Below are positions 26,732 to 35,536 of a stretch of 64,000 bases of DNA, piece after piece (position 1 is the stretch's first letter; each line of letters begins with the position of its first letter). Below the pieces are notes generated by a model. It did no database searches and was not told the DNA's origin. It was given only the letters and a program-made list of their open reading frames with translations. Where the stretch lies: assembly GCA_035352895.1 (NCBI GenBank), contig DAOPYN010000010.1, forward strand, positions 1 through 64,000, in the 5' to 3' direction. The stretch is from UBA5070 sp035352895 (lineage in GTDB: Bacteria > Fibrobacterota > Fibrobacteria > UBA5070). The translations under genes were made by a program, and so were the position numbers.

Positions 26732-26929
26732 TTACGCGTAAGGAAGCTGGACGTCAATGCGATGACGATCCGAGGCGTCCACGTAGTCGCCAAGGCGCAG
26801 GTTGCGCTTGAGCTTTTGGGTCTTGTTCTTCTGCAAGTGGCGCATCTTGGTCTGCTTGCACTTGACCTTGCCGGAGCTCTTGACCCGGAAGCGCTTCTTG
26901 GAGCTGGAGAGGGACTTCATCTTGGGCAT
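26732..26929 (-). CDS. rpmI: 50S ribosomal protein bL35
   Basis: A 65-residue, very basic protein (MPKMKSLSSSKKRFRVKSSGKVK...) matching bL35, with the usual K/R-rich N-terminal half and HLQKNKTQKLKRNLR. It sits between infC and rplT in the normal order. The gap to rplT is 35 bases. Confidence 0.96.
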   Translation of the reverse strand: MPKMKSLSSSKKRFRVKSSGKVKCKQTKMRHLQKNKTQKLKRNLRLGDYVDASDRHRIDVQLPYA

Positions 26930-26990
26930 CGCGATCTGACCTCTGCTGATGGGTTTGGTTCTGTCTTGGAAAGAGCGTTGGGCAACGGCG

Positions 26991-27575
26991 TCAGGATTCC
27001 GCCGGGGCCGCCTTCGAATCTGGCTTGGCTTCGGCCGGCGCGTCCGACTTGGCCTTCTTGCGCGATGGGGAAAGGAGAAGCCCCAAGGAACGTCCTTCCA
27101 TGGAAGGAGCCTGTTCCACCACGGCCTGATCCTCCAGGTCCTTGACCATCTGGTCCAGAAGCCGGCGGCCGTAGTCCATGTGCGCCATTTCGCGGCCCCG
27201 GAACAGGACGGAAGCCTTGATCTTCCAACCCTTCTCCAGAAACTCGATGGCGTGCTTGAGGCGGTATTCGTAATCGTTCTTGTCGGTCCGGGGGTGGAAC
27301 TTGATTTCCTTGACCTTCACGACGTGCTGCTTGGCCTTCGATGCCTTTTCCTTCTTGGCGATCTCGAAGCGGTACTTGCCGAAATCCATGATGCGGCACA
27401 CCGGGGGGCGCGCCATGGGGGCCACCTCCACCAGATCGTATCCCTGCTCCTGCGCCATCTGCTTGGCGATGTGTGTGGGGACCACTCCGATCTGTTGAGA
27501 ATCGGCTCCGACCAGTCGCACCTCGGGGATGCGGATCATGTCGTTGACGCGCGTGCGATTTTCGGTGGAGGGCAT
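26991..27575 (-). CDS. infC: translation initiation factor IF-3
   Basis: A 194-residue factor that keeps 30S subunits free and checks the start codon. The N-terminal domain contains RVNDMIRIPEVRLVG and QGYDLVEVAPMARPPVCRIMDFGKYRFE, and the C-terminal domain contains RTDKNDYEYRLKHAIEFLEKGWKIKASVLFRGREM. The last 30 residues form an extra Lys/Ala-rich tail (SPSRKKAKSDAPAEAKPDS) not present in E. coli IF-3. The start is uncertain: ATG at 27575 fits the family N-terminus, ATG at 27611 would add 12 residues. Unusually for infC, a normal ATG is used. It is first in the infC-rpmI-rplT-pheST operon. Confidence 0.94.
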   Translation of the reverse strand: MPSTENRTRVNDMIRIPEVRLVGADSQQIGVVPTHIAKQMAQEQGYDLVEVAPMARPPVCRIMDFGKYRFEIAKKEKASKAKQHVVKVKEIKFHPRTDKNDYEYRLKHAIEFLEKGWKIKASVLFRGREMAHMDYGRRLLDQMVKDLEDQAVVEQAPSMEGRSLGLLLSPSRKKAKSDAPAEAKPDSKAAPAES

Positions 27576-27676
27576 CTCGAAGGAATGGAACCTGGCCAAT
27601 CTGTCTCCCATGGGCGCATTGTGGAAACGACGCGTTCGGTGGTGAGGAGCCACTACCCAAAGCGAAGAGTGTGGGA

Positions 27677-27706
27677 ATAGTAGCAAATCCTTCGCGAACA
27701 ATCGAA
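27677..27706 (-). promoter_or_regulatory. candidate promoter of the infC operon
   Basis: On the minus strand TTCGAT (27706-27701) and TACTAT (27682-27677) are separated by 18 bases, a fair sigma-70 pair, about 100 bases upstream of the infC start. The -10 box is good; the -35 is weak. The region 27612-27865 between infC and the divergent pilin gene has no convincing gene; it must also hold the promoter for the pilin cluster, which I could not pick out. Confidence 0.3.
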
Positions 27707-27865
27707 GGGAACCTGCAAAAGGCACAAGTTCCCCCTATGAGTCAAGATGGAAAGGAGACACTTTGTACACCGGAGAAACCATCCAGCGTTCAGCAACCTG
27801 GAGGATCCGACGAATTGCCCCTCCGTTGGCAACCTCGTTGTACTTTGCACAGTATGGAGGTCCTC

Positions 27866-28552
27866 ATGTCCACCCCCACCAACCGCCCTCCGGTCCAACA
27901 CACCTCCAGGGGAGTCACTTTCCTGGAGCTGATGGTCGTTCTGGTGGTCATTGGCCTGTTGAGCGGGCTGGCCGTGGTCAAGTACAACACCTTCCAGCGC
28001 CAGGCGGAACTGCGGTCTTCCGCGCAGAAACTCTACCAGATCTTCGGATGGGCCCGGCTGGAATCGGAAAAGCGGGGCGACACCTTGTTGGTGCGGCTGT
28101 CCACCTTTCCAGAAGTGAGCGTGTACGTGGACCAGAACGGCGATGGCTTCGTGAATCAAGGAGAGCCTCGACTCTTGATGGATTCCTTGGCTCGTTCCGT
28201 GCGGGTGTTCAAACCAGCGAAGGCTCCACCACCAACCATCGATCCCACCGGTGGCTTTGCTCAGGGCAGCGGTTCCTGTAACTCACGCAACTGCTGTAGC
28301 CGATTCGGCGAAGATGGATTTCCCACTTGGGATGTTCCAGTATTAAAGAATGCGGGGGTTGCGGTATGCGCTCGGAACCTTCCCCGCATGCCCTCCGACA
28401 TCGAGGACGGAGCGATCTACTTGGAATCTGCGGAATCTGGCGTCAAGGAGAAGTGGGCCGTAGTGATGGCCAAGGTGACTTCCAAGAATCCATCCCTGTG
28501 GACCGCCACCAAGGCTCCGTCAGCGCCCACCGATTGGAGCCAAAAACGATGA
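27866..28552 (+). CDS. type IV prepilin-like protein, GspH/FimT-type
   Basis: A 228-residue minor pseudopilin/pilin. The class III leader ends at Gly before VTFLELMVVLVVIGLLSGLAV (Glu at +5), so prepilin peptidase should cut there; the leader is long (about 18 residues). After the hydrophobic alpha-1 helix comes a beta-rich globular part with a calcium-binding-like DQNGDGFVNQGE and five Cys (GSGSCNSRNCCSR is Cys-rich). ATG at 27866 follows GGAGG at 27856-27860. It starts a four-gene cluster of prepilin-like proteins with overlapping ends. Confidence 0.82.
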   Translation: MSTPTNRPPVQHTSRGVTFLELMVVLVVIGLLSGLAVVKYNTFQRQAELRSSAQKLYQIFGWARLESEKRGDTLLVRLSTFPEVSVYVDQNGDGFVNQGEPRLLMDSLARSVRVFKPAKAPPPTIDPTGGFAQGSGSCNSRNCCSRFGEDGFPTWDVPVLKNAGVAVCARNLPRMPSDIEDGAIYLESAESGVKEKWAVVMAKVTSKNPSLWTATKAPSAPTDWSQKR

Positions 28553-28932
28553 AACGCCACGGATTCACCATTTTGGAAGCCCTGGTGGCCCTCGTCCTGT
28601 TGGGTATCGTGATCACCGGCCTCACCCCCATGTTCCGGGGAGCCAAGTCCTCGCAGGTGGGATCGTACACGGTGGAGCAAGGTTCGCAGTACGCGGAATT
28701 CCGCATCGATTCCCTCCGCTCCCTGGGGCGGGCGGTGTTGGCCAAGCAGCAGATTCCGGGCAACTGGACCAGCCCCGCACTGCCGTTGGACATGGGCATG
28801 ACCACCGGAACGTGGATGTGGATGCTGGACACCCCGGCCGTGGCAGGAAAGGCGGGCACCCTCACGGTCCGGGTGCTGTGGCACCAAGGCTCCGTCCCCC
28901 ATCAGATCGAGTTGCAAGGAGCCATGCCATGA
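28549..28932 (+). CDS. type IV prepilin-like protein, PilV/GspI-type
   Basis: A 127-residue minor pilin. The leader is short (MKRHG) and is followed by FTILEALVALVLLGIVITGL, with F at +1 and E at +5, the ideal prepilin peptidase site. The rest is a small globular domain. ATG overlaps the previous stop (ATGA), so it is translationally coupled. Size and order (GspH-, PilV-, PilW-, PilX-like) match the minor-pilin priming complex that starts pilus assembly. Confidence 0.82.
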   Translation: MKRHGFTILEALVALVLLGIVITGLTPMFRGAKSSQVGSYTVEQGSQYAEFRIDSLRSLGRAVLAKQQIPGNWTSPALPLDMGMTTGTWMWMLDTPAVAGKAGTLTVRVLWHQGSVPHQIELQGAMP

Positions 28933-30173
28933 AACGGGGACTCACGCTCATCGAGCTGCTCATCGCCCTGCTCCTGGCCGGCCTGGTGGTGGGGTTCGCC
29001 GTGACCATGTTGCGCGACGAAAACTCCAACATGATCCACGTGCGGTCGCGCGTCCAATCCCAGACCGCCGCCCGCGACGGCATGAAGATCCTGGAATCGG
29101 AGCTCCGCGCCGCCGGATTCAGAGTGGCCATGTCCATCTCCACCGCACCGACACGGCCGCTGGAAATGGTTTCCTTGTCCTCCTGCCCAAACGCCATCGA
29201 AGCCCCCTTCCAGTCCTCCGTGGTGGCCATGGATGGCTACAACGGCGGCAACGACACCCTGGATCTGGCCTTTCCGACGATGGTGGATGCGACCAGCGGA
29301 GCCAATTGCCTATCCATCCGGTGGACGCGGTACGTGGTTGCCAAGAACGGAGATCTGATACGCTACGAGGCGGCATCCAGAGCCAATTTTGCAGCAGCAC
29401 CCCCGGCCGTCGTGGGCAAGAACGTGGATGTGTTCCAGGTTCAATTGGGGGCCTCGGGGATTTCCCGCAACGGCAAGGTGTTCCTGGCTGCCGCGGATTC
29501 GTGCTGTCCAGGCACCACCTGGACCGCGACCGGGGTCACGGTGACTCCCAATGCGACCACCAAGACGGACGAATTGGCCGTGGCAGGATCTTGGAGCTAC
29601 CTATCCAAGGAGAAAGTGCTTTCGATCGGTGAGACCTGGCGCTTGCGGTTCATCGTACAGAACGCGGATGCCGCCCTGCTCAAGGACCTGAAGGACAACG
29701 CCCCCACCTCGTTCATCAAGATCGGGCTCTTCTCCAGTTCGGGATCGGGAGACGTCACGCTTCCGATCCTCTCGCGCCCTCTCGAGGCCCCAAGCGGATT
29801 CGGACAGCTGGTGGAAGCGGATCTGGTGGTCCCCGAATCCGGCAAGTACAGGATCGGCCTATCCGGAACCGCCACGGGAAAACTCACCATCGAGGGATTC
29901 AACGCCCTCGCCGTGCGCTTGGGTGCCGATTCCGTTTGGCTCAAGGACCCTTCCGACATGAACCTGGACGATTGGACCCGGGTGAAGAGCGTCCGTGTGC
30001 AGGTGCTCACCCGCGCTCCCGCCGACAAGCAGGATTACCACTCCAAATTCACGGGCTTGTCCAACTTCCTTCAGACCTCCACCTCCGTTCCAGGGGAGTT
30101 CGATGTCAAGGATACCGCCATCCGCGTTCTTCTGGACCACGTCTATCCGGCAGGCAACAATGGAAATTTCTAA
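28929..30173 (+). CDS. type IV prepilin-like protein, PilW-type
   Basis: A 414-residue minor pilin. Leader MKRG, then LTLIELLIALLLAGLVVGFAVTML with E at +5. The large C-terminal part is beta-rich, with two close Cys pairs (SSCPN; ADSCCPG), and is longer than typical PilW (about 350), leaving room for a binding domain. The start overlaps the upstream stop (ATGA). In other bacteria PilW works with PilV and PilX as a cap or priming complex and can present an adhesin. Confidence 0.8.
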   Translation: MKRGLTLIELLIALLLAGLVVGFAVTMLRDENSNMIHVRSRVQSQTAARDGMKILESELRAAGFRVAMSISTAPTRPLEMVSLSSCPNAIEAPFQSSVVAMDGYNGGNDTLDLAFPTMVDATSGANCLSIRWTRYVVAKNGDLIRYEAASRANFAAAPPAVVGKNVDVFQVQLGASGISRNGKVFLAAADSCCPGTTWTATGVTVTPNATTKTDELAVAGSWSYLSKEKVLSIGETWRLRFIVQNADAALLKDLKDNAPTSFIKIGLFSSSGSGDVTLPILSRPLEAPSGFGQLVEADLVVPESGKYRIGLSGTATGKLTIEGFNALAVRLGADSVWLKDPSDMNLDDWTRVKSVRVQVLTRAPADKQDYHSKFTGLSNFLQTSTSVPGEFDVKDTAIRVLLDHVYPAGNNGNF

Positions 30174-32415
30174 GCGTTCCGCCCCTCGCCAGGGAATGGC
30201 GATCTTCGCGGTCCTTTCCTTGATGGTGGTGTTCACCGTCCTGGGGGTGGCCGCCATCACCATCGCCCAACGCGACAACTCCAGCAGCGGAAACGTGCTG
30301 GACATCAAGCAGCGCGAAGCGGCCGCCTACGCGGGTTTGGTGTACGCCCAGAACGAACTCGCGCGCGACCCGGCCAACCTGCTGGCCATGCTGGAAAGCT
30401 GGCGGACCAGGACGCTGTACGCCAGCCCTACCGGCCCCTTCGGACCGGTGTATCTGAAATTCGATCCCACTGCCGCAGTCGCCCTGACCACCACCGATCC
30501 CGGCATGTACCAGATCCCCGGCTCCACCTCCAAGATCAAGGTGGAAGTCACGGGAATCACCCTGCCAAGCTCCAACCAAGAACCGCGGATCGCCTTGCGT
30601 TCCACGGGCTCCAGCGCTTCCGGAGACGAACAAACGATCCTGGGCGTGTACCAGATCAAGAACATCCGGATGAGCTCCAGCTCCATCACGATGCCCCTCA
30701 CGCACCCGTTCTACGTGAGCGGAGCAGGAAACTGGGACAATCAATCCGTCACCATCGACGGTGGCAATGCGTTCTTTGGCGGCAAGACCCACGTCAATGG
30801 AACCAATCGTCATGTTATCCTAAAGAGTGCAGGATTGAGAGTGAGCGGCGATTTCGAACTGGACGACATCACAGAATTCACCGTGGACAGCAGCGTGTAC
30901 ATAAATGGGGACTTTCTTATCCACCAAATCACGGGGGCTCTCAAACTCAAACAAAACGTAATTGTCACTGGGAATATTTCCCCTCAAAGTGACGGGGCCA
31001 CCTTGCAACTTGATAGTTCTCTTTATCTTATGGGGTCGCCGGGATTCACCATTGCAAAAGCTCTTCGCATTGTCATTGGCAAGGATTTTTACTTCCCAAA
31101 TGGATCCCTCAAACTTGAATCCGGATCTTGGATCGATGTGGGTGGATCGGCATATATCCGACGATTTGATCAGGACGTTGGAAAAAGTATTGCGCTGGAC
31201 GTTGGAAAACGGTTGGAACTATCCGGAAAGGGAGGAGCTCGACATCAATTTTTTGGAACTGGAAATTGGGGACAACTGATTGTAAGAAACGGTGCACCAG
31301 GTAGTACAATCCAGCCAGTCTCTTTTTCTTCAACCTATTTCCCCACCCGAGCGTCCACGGGCCTTCAGGTTTCCAATAACCCTGGTCCCTCCTGGATAGC
31401 CAACAACTTCATTACGGTGGCCAGTACATCAAATAGACTCCGCCTGATGCCCGACAGCGCAACGACCCATTTCCACACAATGGGTATGGGATCACCCGTT
31501 TACCTCACCTCGGGAACTACTGGAGATGTCGTACTCCTGAACAAATTGGGCAGGCCGGGCGCGGTGAGTCCATCTGTGGATGCCATCGATGGATTCGACG
31601 ATGGTCCTCTTGGGCCGCGCTCGGAGGCGGAAATTGCCAACGGAGCGACAAGACCAACAGAAACGTCCGACTTTGAGCTAGGGGTCGACCTGAGCAGGGA
31701 TCCAACCTTGGTTTCGCGTGGATGGATCGCCACTGCAAGCAGTCTTTGCGAAACGCCTTTTCATACCTGCGCGAAAGCGATTCAGAATGCATACGATGCA
31801 AACGTCAGTTCCAGGTCTCAATTCTACGGCGAGTTCTTTATCGTGCGACTTACCGGAACTAAATTAGGTTGGGACCTGGGGCGCGATTCCGCAACTCGAC
31901 TTAAAGGCAAGTTCATGTTTGTGGTCCAGGGGAACTATGCCGTCGCCGACGTCGTCTGGCCAACTACCGCACCAAACCCAAATGCGAAAAACCCCCAAAA
32001 TGTCATTTTCATTTATGCGAGAGGGAAGAACTATATTTTCGATGGTTTCAGTCCTAGATACAAGAACAATACAACAGATCCAGTGGAGTTTACCGGCTAT
32101 GTGCGGTATGATGGGGATTGCTCCATGGCAAAACCTTCAATGACACCGCAAGCACCCTTGATCATTAACGGTGCGCTCCATGTGATGGGTCCCCCGTACA
32201 ATGGCACTCCTGGCAGCGCCTCATGCCAAGGATTGACAATAAATTCCGGAGCGGCTGTGACATTCAAATTTGACCAGGCCGCGTTGGATGCCGTTGGTTC
32301 ATCGCTGGGAACGGTGTTCACCAAACCCGATGGAACCAGTCTTCCCATGCCCCCCAATCAATTCCTGCTCATGGAGAACTGGGTGCAGATGCGGACCTTG
32401 GGCGAATTGAGGTAG
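30160..32415 (+). CDS. large PilX-like protein with beta-repeat body
   Basis: A 751-residue protein whose N-terminus (RQGMAIFAVLSLMVVFTVLGVAAITIAQ) matches the PilX N-terminal domain: a hydrophobic alpha-1 helix at about 12-36, then DIKQREAAAYAGLVYAQNEL. Ordinary PilX is about 200 residues; here a 500-residue extension follows. Between about 190 and 400 short strands repeat with V/I-x-G-x-F/I spacing (LRVSGDFELDDITEF, VYINGDFLIHQI), like a beta-solenoid. Several Cys pairs occur near the C-terminus. Its base composition turns clearly more AT-rich from about 30800 to 32300, unlike its neighbours. It overlaps the PilW-like gene by 14 bases. Probable tip adhesin of the pilus (inference). Confidence 0.72.
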   Translation: MEISKRSAPRQGMAIFAVLSLMVVFTVLGVAAITIAQRDNSSSGNVLDIKQREAAAYAGLVYAQNELARDPANLLAMLESWRTRTLYASPTGPFGPVYLKFDPTAAVALTTTDPGMYQIPGSTSKIKVEVTGITLPSSNQEPRIALRSTGSSASGDEQTILGVYQIKNIRMSSSSITMPLTHPFYVSGAGNWDNQSVTIDGGNAFFGGKTHVNGTNRHVILKSAGLRVSGDFELDDITEFTVDSSVYINGDFLIHQITGALKLKQNVIVTGNISPQSDGATLQLDSSLYLMGSPGFTIAKALRIVIGKDFYFPNGSLKLESGSWIDVGGSAYIRRFDQDVGKSIALDVGKRLELSGKGGARHQFFGTGNWGQLIVRNGAPGSTIQPVSFSSTYFPTRASTGLQVSNNPGPSWIANNFITVASTSNRLRLMPDSATTHFHTMGMGSPVYLTSGTTGDVVLLNKLGRPGAVSPSVDAIDGFDDGPLGPRSEAEIANGATRPTETSDFELGVDLSRDPTLVSRGWIATASSLCETPFHTCAKAIQNAYDANVSSRSQFYGEFFIVRLTGTKLGWDLGRDSATRLKGKFMFVVQGNYAVADVVWPTTAPNPNAKNPQNVIFIYARGKNYIFDGFSPRYKNNTTDPVEFTGYVRYDGDCSMAKPSMTPQAPLIINGALHVMGPPYNGTPGSASCQGLTINSGAAVTFKFDQAALDAVGSSLGTVFTKPDGTSLPMPPNQFLLMENWVQMRTLGELR

Positions 32416-32416
32416 G

Positions 32417-32442
32417 CATCCACCGGCTGGGTCCGGCGGATG
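32417..32442. terminator. hairpin after the pilin cluster
   Basis: CATCC-A-CCGG (32417-32426) pairs with CCGG-C-GGATG (32433-32442) around a six-base loop with one mismatch. It starts two bases after the stop of the PilX-like gene and lies between convergent genes. A second stem, CTGGACGC (32485-32492) with GCGTCCAG (32508-32515), overlaps the stop of the opposite gene. Neither has a T-run. Confidence 0.4.
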
Positions 32443-32496
32443 TGGACGAGAAGGAATGGAGCGATTGAGAACGCTTGATCCTTCCTGGACGCGCCC

Positions 32497-34125
32497 CTAG
32501 CGGAGGAGCGTCCAGGTCGCCTTACCTTGGGCTCCTGTGGCGTGCACCACCACCACGCCCTTTTCCTCCAGGCGAAGGAACGCCACGGGATCGGCGACCA
32601 CCCCCTGGGCCAGAAGCCGCCCCTGGAGATTGCTCACCCGGACGGTGATCGGCTCCTGCGACGACGCTCCGTGCATCTCCAGGCCACCGATGGTGGATTG
32701 GACCCGCCACCGCGAGTGGACCGCATTCTTCCCCACCCGAGTCTCGCCGGGATCGGTTTCGAATTGATCCAGCACCAGGCGTCCCGTGTCGGAGGTGCTC
32801 CACTCGATCCTCAAATCCTGGGGACCGGCGGGGATGTCGATGGAATCAGGAGTGGCGAAGGTTCCCATCGACGCACCGGAAGATGCCGCCACGGAAATCT
32901 GGGAGAGCGTCTCCGAACCACGCTTGAGGAGGATCGTTCCCGCCGACCCAGCCCAACCGCGAAGAATCACGCGCGCACGGAACGCCGAAGCCGCGCGGAC
33001 CTGGTACTGGGACCAGGATCCCCCGAACAACTCCAGGTGTGGACGTTCCCCGGGCTTGCCGCTGACCACATGATCAAAACCCACGGATCCAAAAGCGCGC
33101 GCCTCGACGACGCCGGGCAGGGAGAAGGTGTCGAACCGCGCCTTCACCCGCCCATCCCCCAGGATGGCGGTGCGGAAAAAGCTCCCCATGGGAGTCAGGT
33201 CGGATGCGGTCCATCCTCCGTCCGGCGAGGCGGAGGGGACCAGCGCATCGCCGCCGCCGGTCGCGCGGGAAAGCGACCACCCGCACCAGGGCAGTCCCAA
33301 CGTGTCCAGGACCGCCTTCCAGCGCCCGGCCATTTCCAGATCGGCCTTCCCATCCTTGGGCCGCACCGCCGAAAGCTGGTTGACGAACACCGGCAACTTC
33401 GCCTCCACCAACTTCCCCAACCGGAGGCGATCCTTGGTTTCGTCGGATCCCGGATCCAGCTTCTGCGCATAGACGACATTCGTGTCGCCCAAGGGATTGG
33501 CCAAGGCGGCGTCGGATTCCCGGCTGTCCCGTGGCGTGGAAACGATCACGACTCCGGGATGGTGGGCGCGGATCACGGAGAGGATCTCCTGGTGGAGCTT
33601 GCGCAGCCGGCTCCAATCGTAATCGTTCCCGGAAAGTCCTTCGTACGGCTCGAAGAGGAGGTTGGGCTTGCCGGCGTAGACCATGGCCATCTCCTCGAAG
33701 AAATCCTTCGCCTCCGCGGGATGGTCGGAGAGCGAATCCTCGTGCCAGGACACCACCACATACAGGCCGCGCTCGATGGCTCCCTGGATCCACTGGTGGA
33801 TCCGGGCCTTGGCCAGGTTGGGGTTGTTCCGATAGGCCTCCAAGGCGGGTAGCCGACTCACATCCATCCTCAAGCGCACCACGGAACTGCCCCAATCGGT
33901 ACCGAGCCACCCCATCGCCTGCGGCCCCCAGACCAGGGACTCGTCCTCGGTGCCCAGGTCTCCCAGGGTCATCCCGGCCAACCGCACCTTCTGGCCGGTG
34001 AATTCCCCCACCAGCGCTCCTTCGCGCACGGAAAGCCACCCGTGGACGGAAACCGGCGAAGCGCAGATCGCGGACACGGACAAGAGCGAACAAGCGACGA
34101 ACGCGGAGCGGAAACAGCGAGTCAT
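32497..34125 (-). CDS. secreted GH5-like protein, probably non-catalytic, with CBM-like domain
   Basis: A 542-residue secreted protein with a signal peptide (about 1-22, SVSAICAS). Residues 25-310 have the layout of a family-5 glycoside hydrolase (VRLAGMTLGDLG, VVVSWHEDS, NLLFEPYEGLSG, PVFVNQLSAV). Where active enzymes have YNEP and TEWG, this one has PYEGL (160-164) and NQLS (249-252), so neither catalytic Glu is in place. Residues about 350-455 form a beta-sandwich like CBM6/35, and the C-terminal 80 residues (RVSNLQGRLLAQGV... ATWTLLR) look like a surface-sorting domain. A carbohydrate-binding or scaffold role is likelier than hydrolysis. Confidence 0.7.
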   Translation of the reverse strand: MTRCFRSAFVACSLLSVSAICASPVSVHGWLSVREGALVGEFTGQKVRLAGMTLGDLGTEDESLVWGPQAMGWLGTDWGSSVVRLRMDVSRLPALEAYRNNPNLAKARIHQWIQGAIERGLYVVVSWHEDSLSDHPAEAKDFFEEMAMVYAGKPNLLFEPYEGLSGNDYDWSRLRKLHQEILSVIRAHHPGVVIVSTPRDSRESDAALANPLGDTNVVYAQKLDPGSDETKDRLRLGKLVEAKLPVFVNQLSAVRPKDGKADLEMAGRWKAVLDTLGLPWCGWSLSRATGGGDALVPSASPDGGWTASDLTPMGSFFRTAILGDGRVKARFDTFSLPGVVEARAFGSVGFDHVVSGKPGERPHLELFGGSWSQYQVRAASAFRARVILRGWAGSAGTILLKRGSETLSQISVAASSGASMGTFATPDSIDIPAGPQDLRIEWSTSDTGRLVLDQFETDPGETRVGKNAVHSRWRVQSTIGGLEMHGASSQEPITVRVSNLQGRLLAQGVVADPVAFLRLEEKGVVVVHATGAQGKATWTLLR

Positions 34126-34242
34126 GGAACCCTGCCTCGTGGAAACGGTCTACAGAATGTAGAAGGACTTGCGCGGTTCCGGTGCGGTCCGCGCAAAAGC
34201 GGCGATGACTCCCGCGTAGGCACCACGCTCCCCCGGAAACCC

Positions 34243-35400
34243 TCAAACACGGGCCGAGGAACTCGATTCCAGACGCTCGCGCAATCCCCACAGGGCCTTG
34301 GGCGAAAGCTGGACATCCGCCTTGGGAGGATCGATGATCGCCACGCAGTGGAACTGGTCCACGGCGGTGTCGCGATGGATGGGACACCCCAGAGGCAATC
34401 CGGAAGGCGAGATGTAGCTGGCCACCACCGGCGACTTGGCATCCTTGCCGCGGCGGATCACCACGCCGATCTCCCCGTTTTCGAGCAAGACGTGGTTGCC
34501 CGGAGGGAAGATCCCCAAGGCCCGCACCATCGATGTGGCCACTTGGGGCATCACGAATTTCCCCAGGCCCCGCAGGATCTCCACCAGGGTCAGGTTCGAC
34601 TTCTCGGTCGCCGCCCAGCTGCGGTGGGTCACACGGGCGGTGTACATGTCGGAGATCCGCAATACCTGGGCTTCCAGGGGAATCCGGTCGCCGACCAATT
34701 CCAGGTAACCCGTTCCGTCGACGGATTCGTGATGGCACCGCACCGCCTCCAACCAGACCGGATCCTGGACTCCCGACGACCGCAGGAGCTCCCAGGAGGC
34801 CAACGGGTGGCCGCGCATCCTGACCTGCTCCGCGTCGTCGATGGGACCGCTGCGCTCGTTGAGGGTCTCGTGCAACTCCAGGGTCGACAGGTTCATGGTC
34901 ATCGCCGCGCACATCATCGACAACCGCGTGGGTCTGGGCATCTCCAACGCCTTGGCCAAGGCCTCCGCGGCGATGGCGGTGTCCATCTGGTGCTTGATCG
35001 AATGGTGGGGCCAGGTGCCCAGGCAGATGGAGGCGATCGCCGCGTCCTGCTCCTGCAGGCAAAGCACCTGGAGACCTTCGGCCAGAGCGACGATGGTCTC
35101 CCGCAGGCGGAGTGGATCGGGAGCCGGGAGCATCGCGCGCTGGAGGCCGTCGAGCATCTCGGAGAGCGAATCGAAAGCGGGCAGCGACGCGTTGCGCCTG
35201 TAGAGCCGCCGAGCCGATGCGTCGTCCGATTCCAGGGAGAGACGGCTGGCTCCCCGTCGGATCAGTTCGTCCACCATGGCCTGGTTGGACACGATCTGTC
35301 CACGCCGCAGGAGCAGACGACCCGTTCCGTCGAACAGATCGAAGTCCAGTGCGGTGCCCGCGATCAGGTCCAACGAACCGATCCGTCGCATGGTGGTCAT
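34243..35400 (-). CDS. degenerate HD-GYP-type protein
   Basis: A 385-residue cytoplasmic protein with an HD-GYP-like domain (about 100-300). Some motifs remain: HHSIKHQMD, GHPLASWELL and CHHESVDGTGYLELVGDRIP. The central HD dyad is missing: where active enzymes read LLHDIGK this has AMTMNLS (166-172), and GYP is GYL. So c-di-GMP hydrolysis is unlikely; it may bind the nucleotide. A C-terminal region of about 120 residues (PPGNHVLLENGEIGVVI) is characteristic of bacterial HD-GYP regulators. ATG at 35400 has GGAGG upstream; GTG at 35460 is an alternative. It lies downstream of a diguanylate cyclase on the same strand. Confidence 0.7.
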   Translation of the reverse strand: MTTMRRIGSLDLIAGTALDFDLFDGTGRLLLRRGQIVSNQAMVDELIRRGASRLSLESDDASARRLYRRNASLPAFDSLSEMLDGLQRAMLPAPDPLRLRETIVALAEGLQVLCLQEQDAAIASICLGTWPHHSIKHQMDTAIAAEALAKALEMPRPTRLSMMCAAMTMNLSTLELHETLNERSGPIDDAEQVRMRGHPLASWELLRSSGVQDPVWLEAVRCHHESVDGTGYLELVGDRIPLEAQVLRISDMYTARVTHRSWAATEKSNLTLVEILRGLGKFVMPQVATSMVRALGIFPPGNHVLLENGEIGVVIRRGKDAKSPVVASYISPSGLPLGCPIHRDTAVDQFHCVAIIDPPKADVQLSPKALWGLRERLESSSSARV

Positions 35401-35536
35401 GGCTCGCGGCCTCCGGACGCGGATGCCCACCGCGGAAACCCCGCGGAGGAAACGATCCACCTCAACATCCTACCGTTCGCGGGAATCCTCGTCCAGCGCG
35501 AAGACCGTACCGAAGACGATGCTGGGCCTGGAGGGA

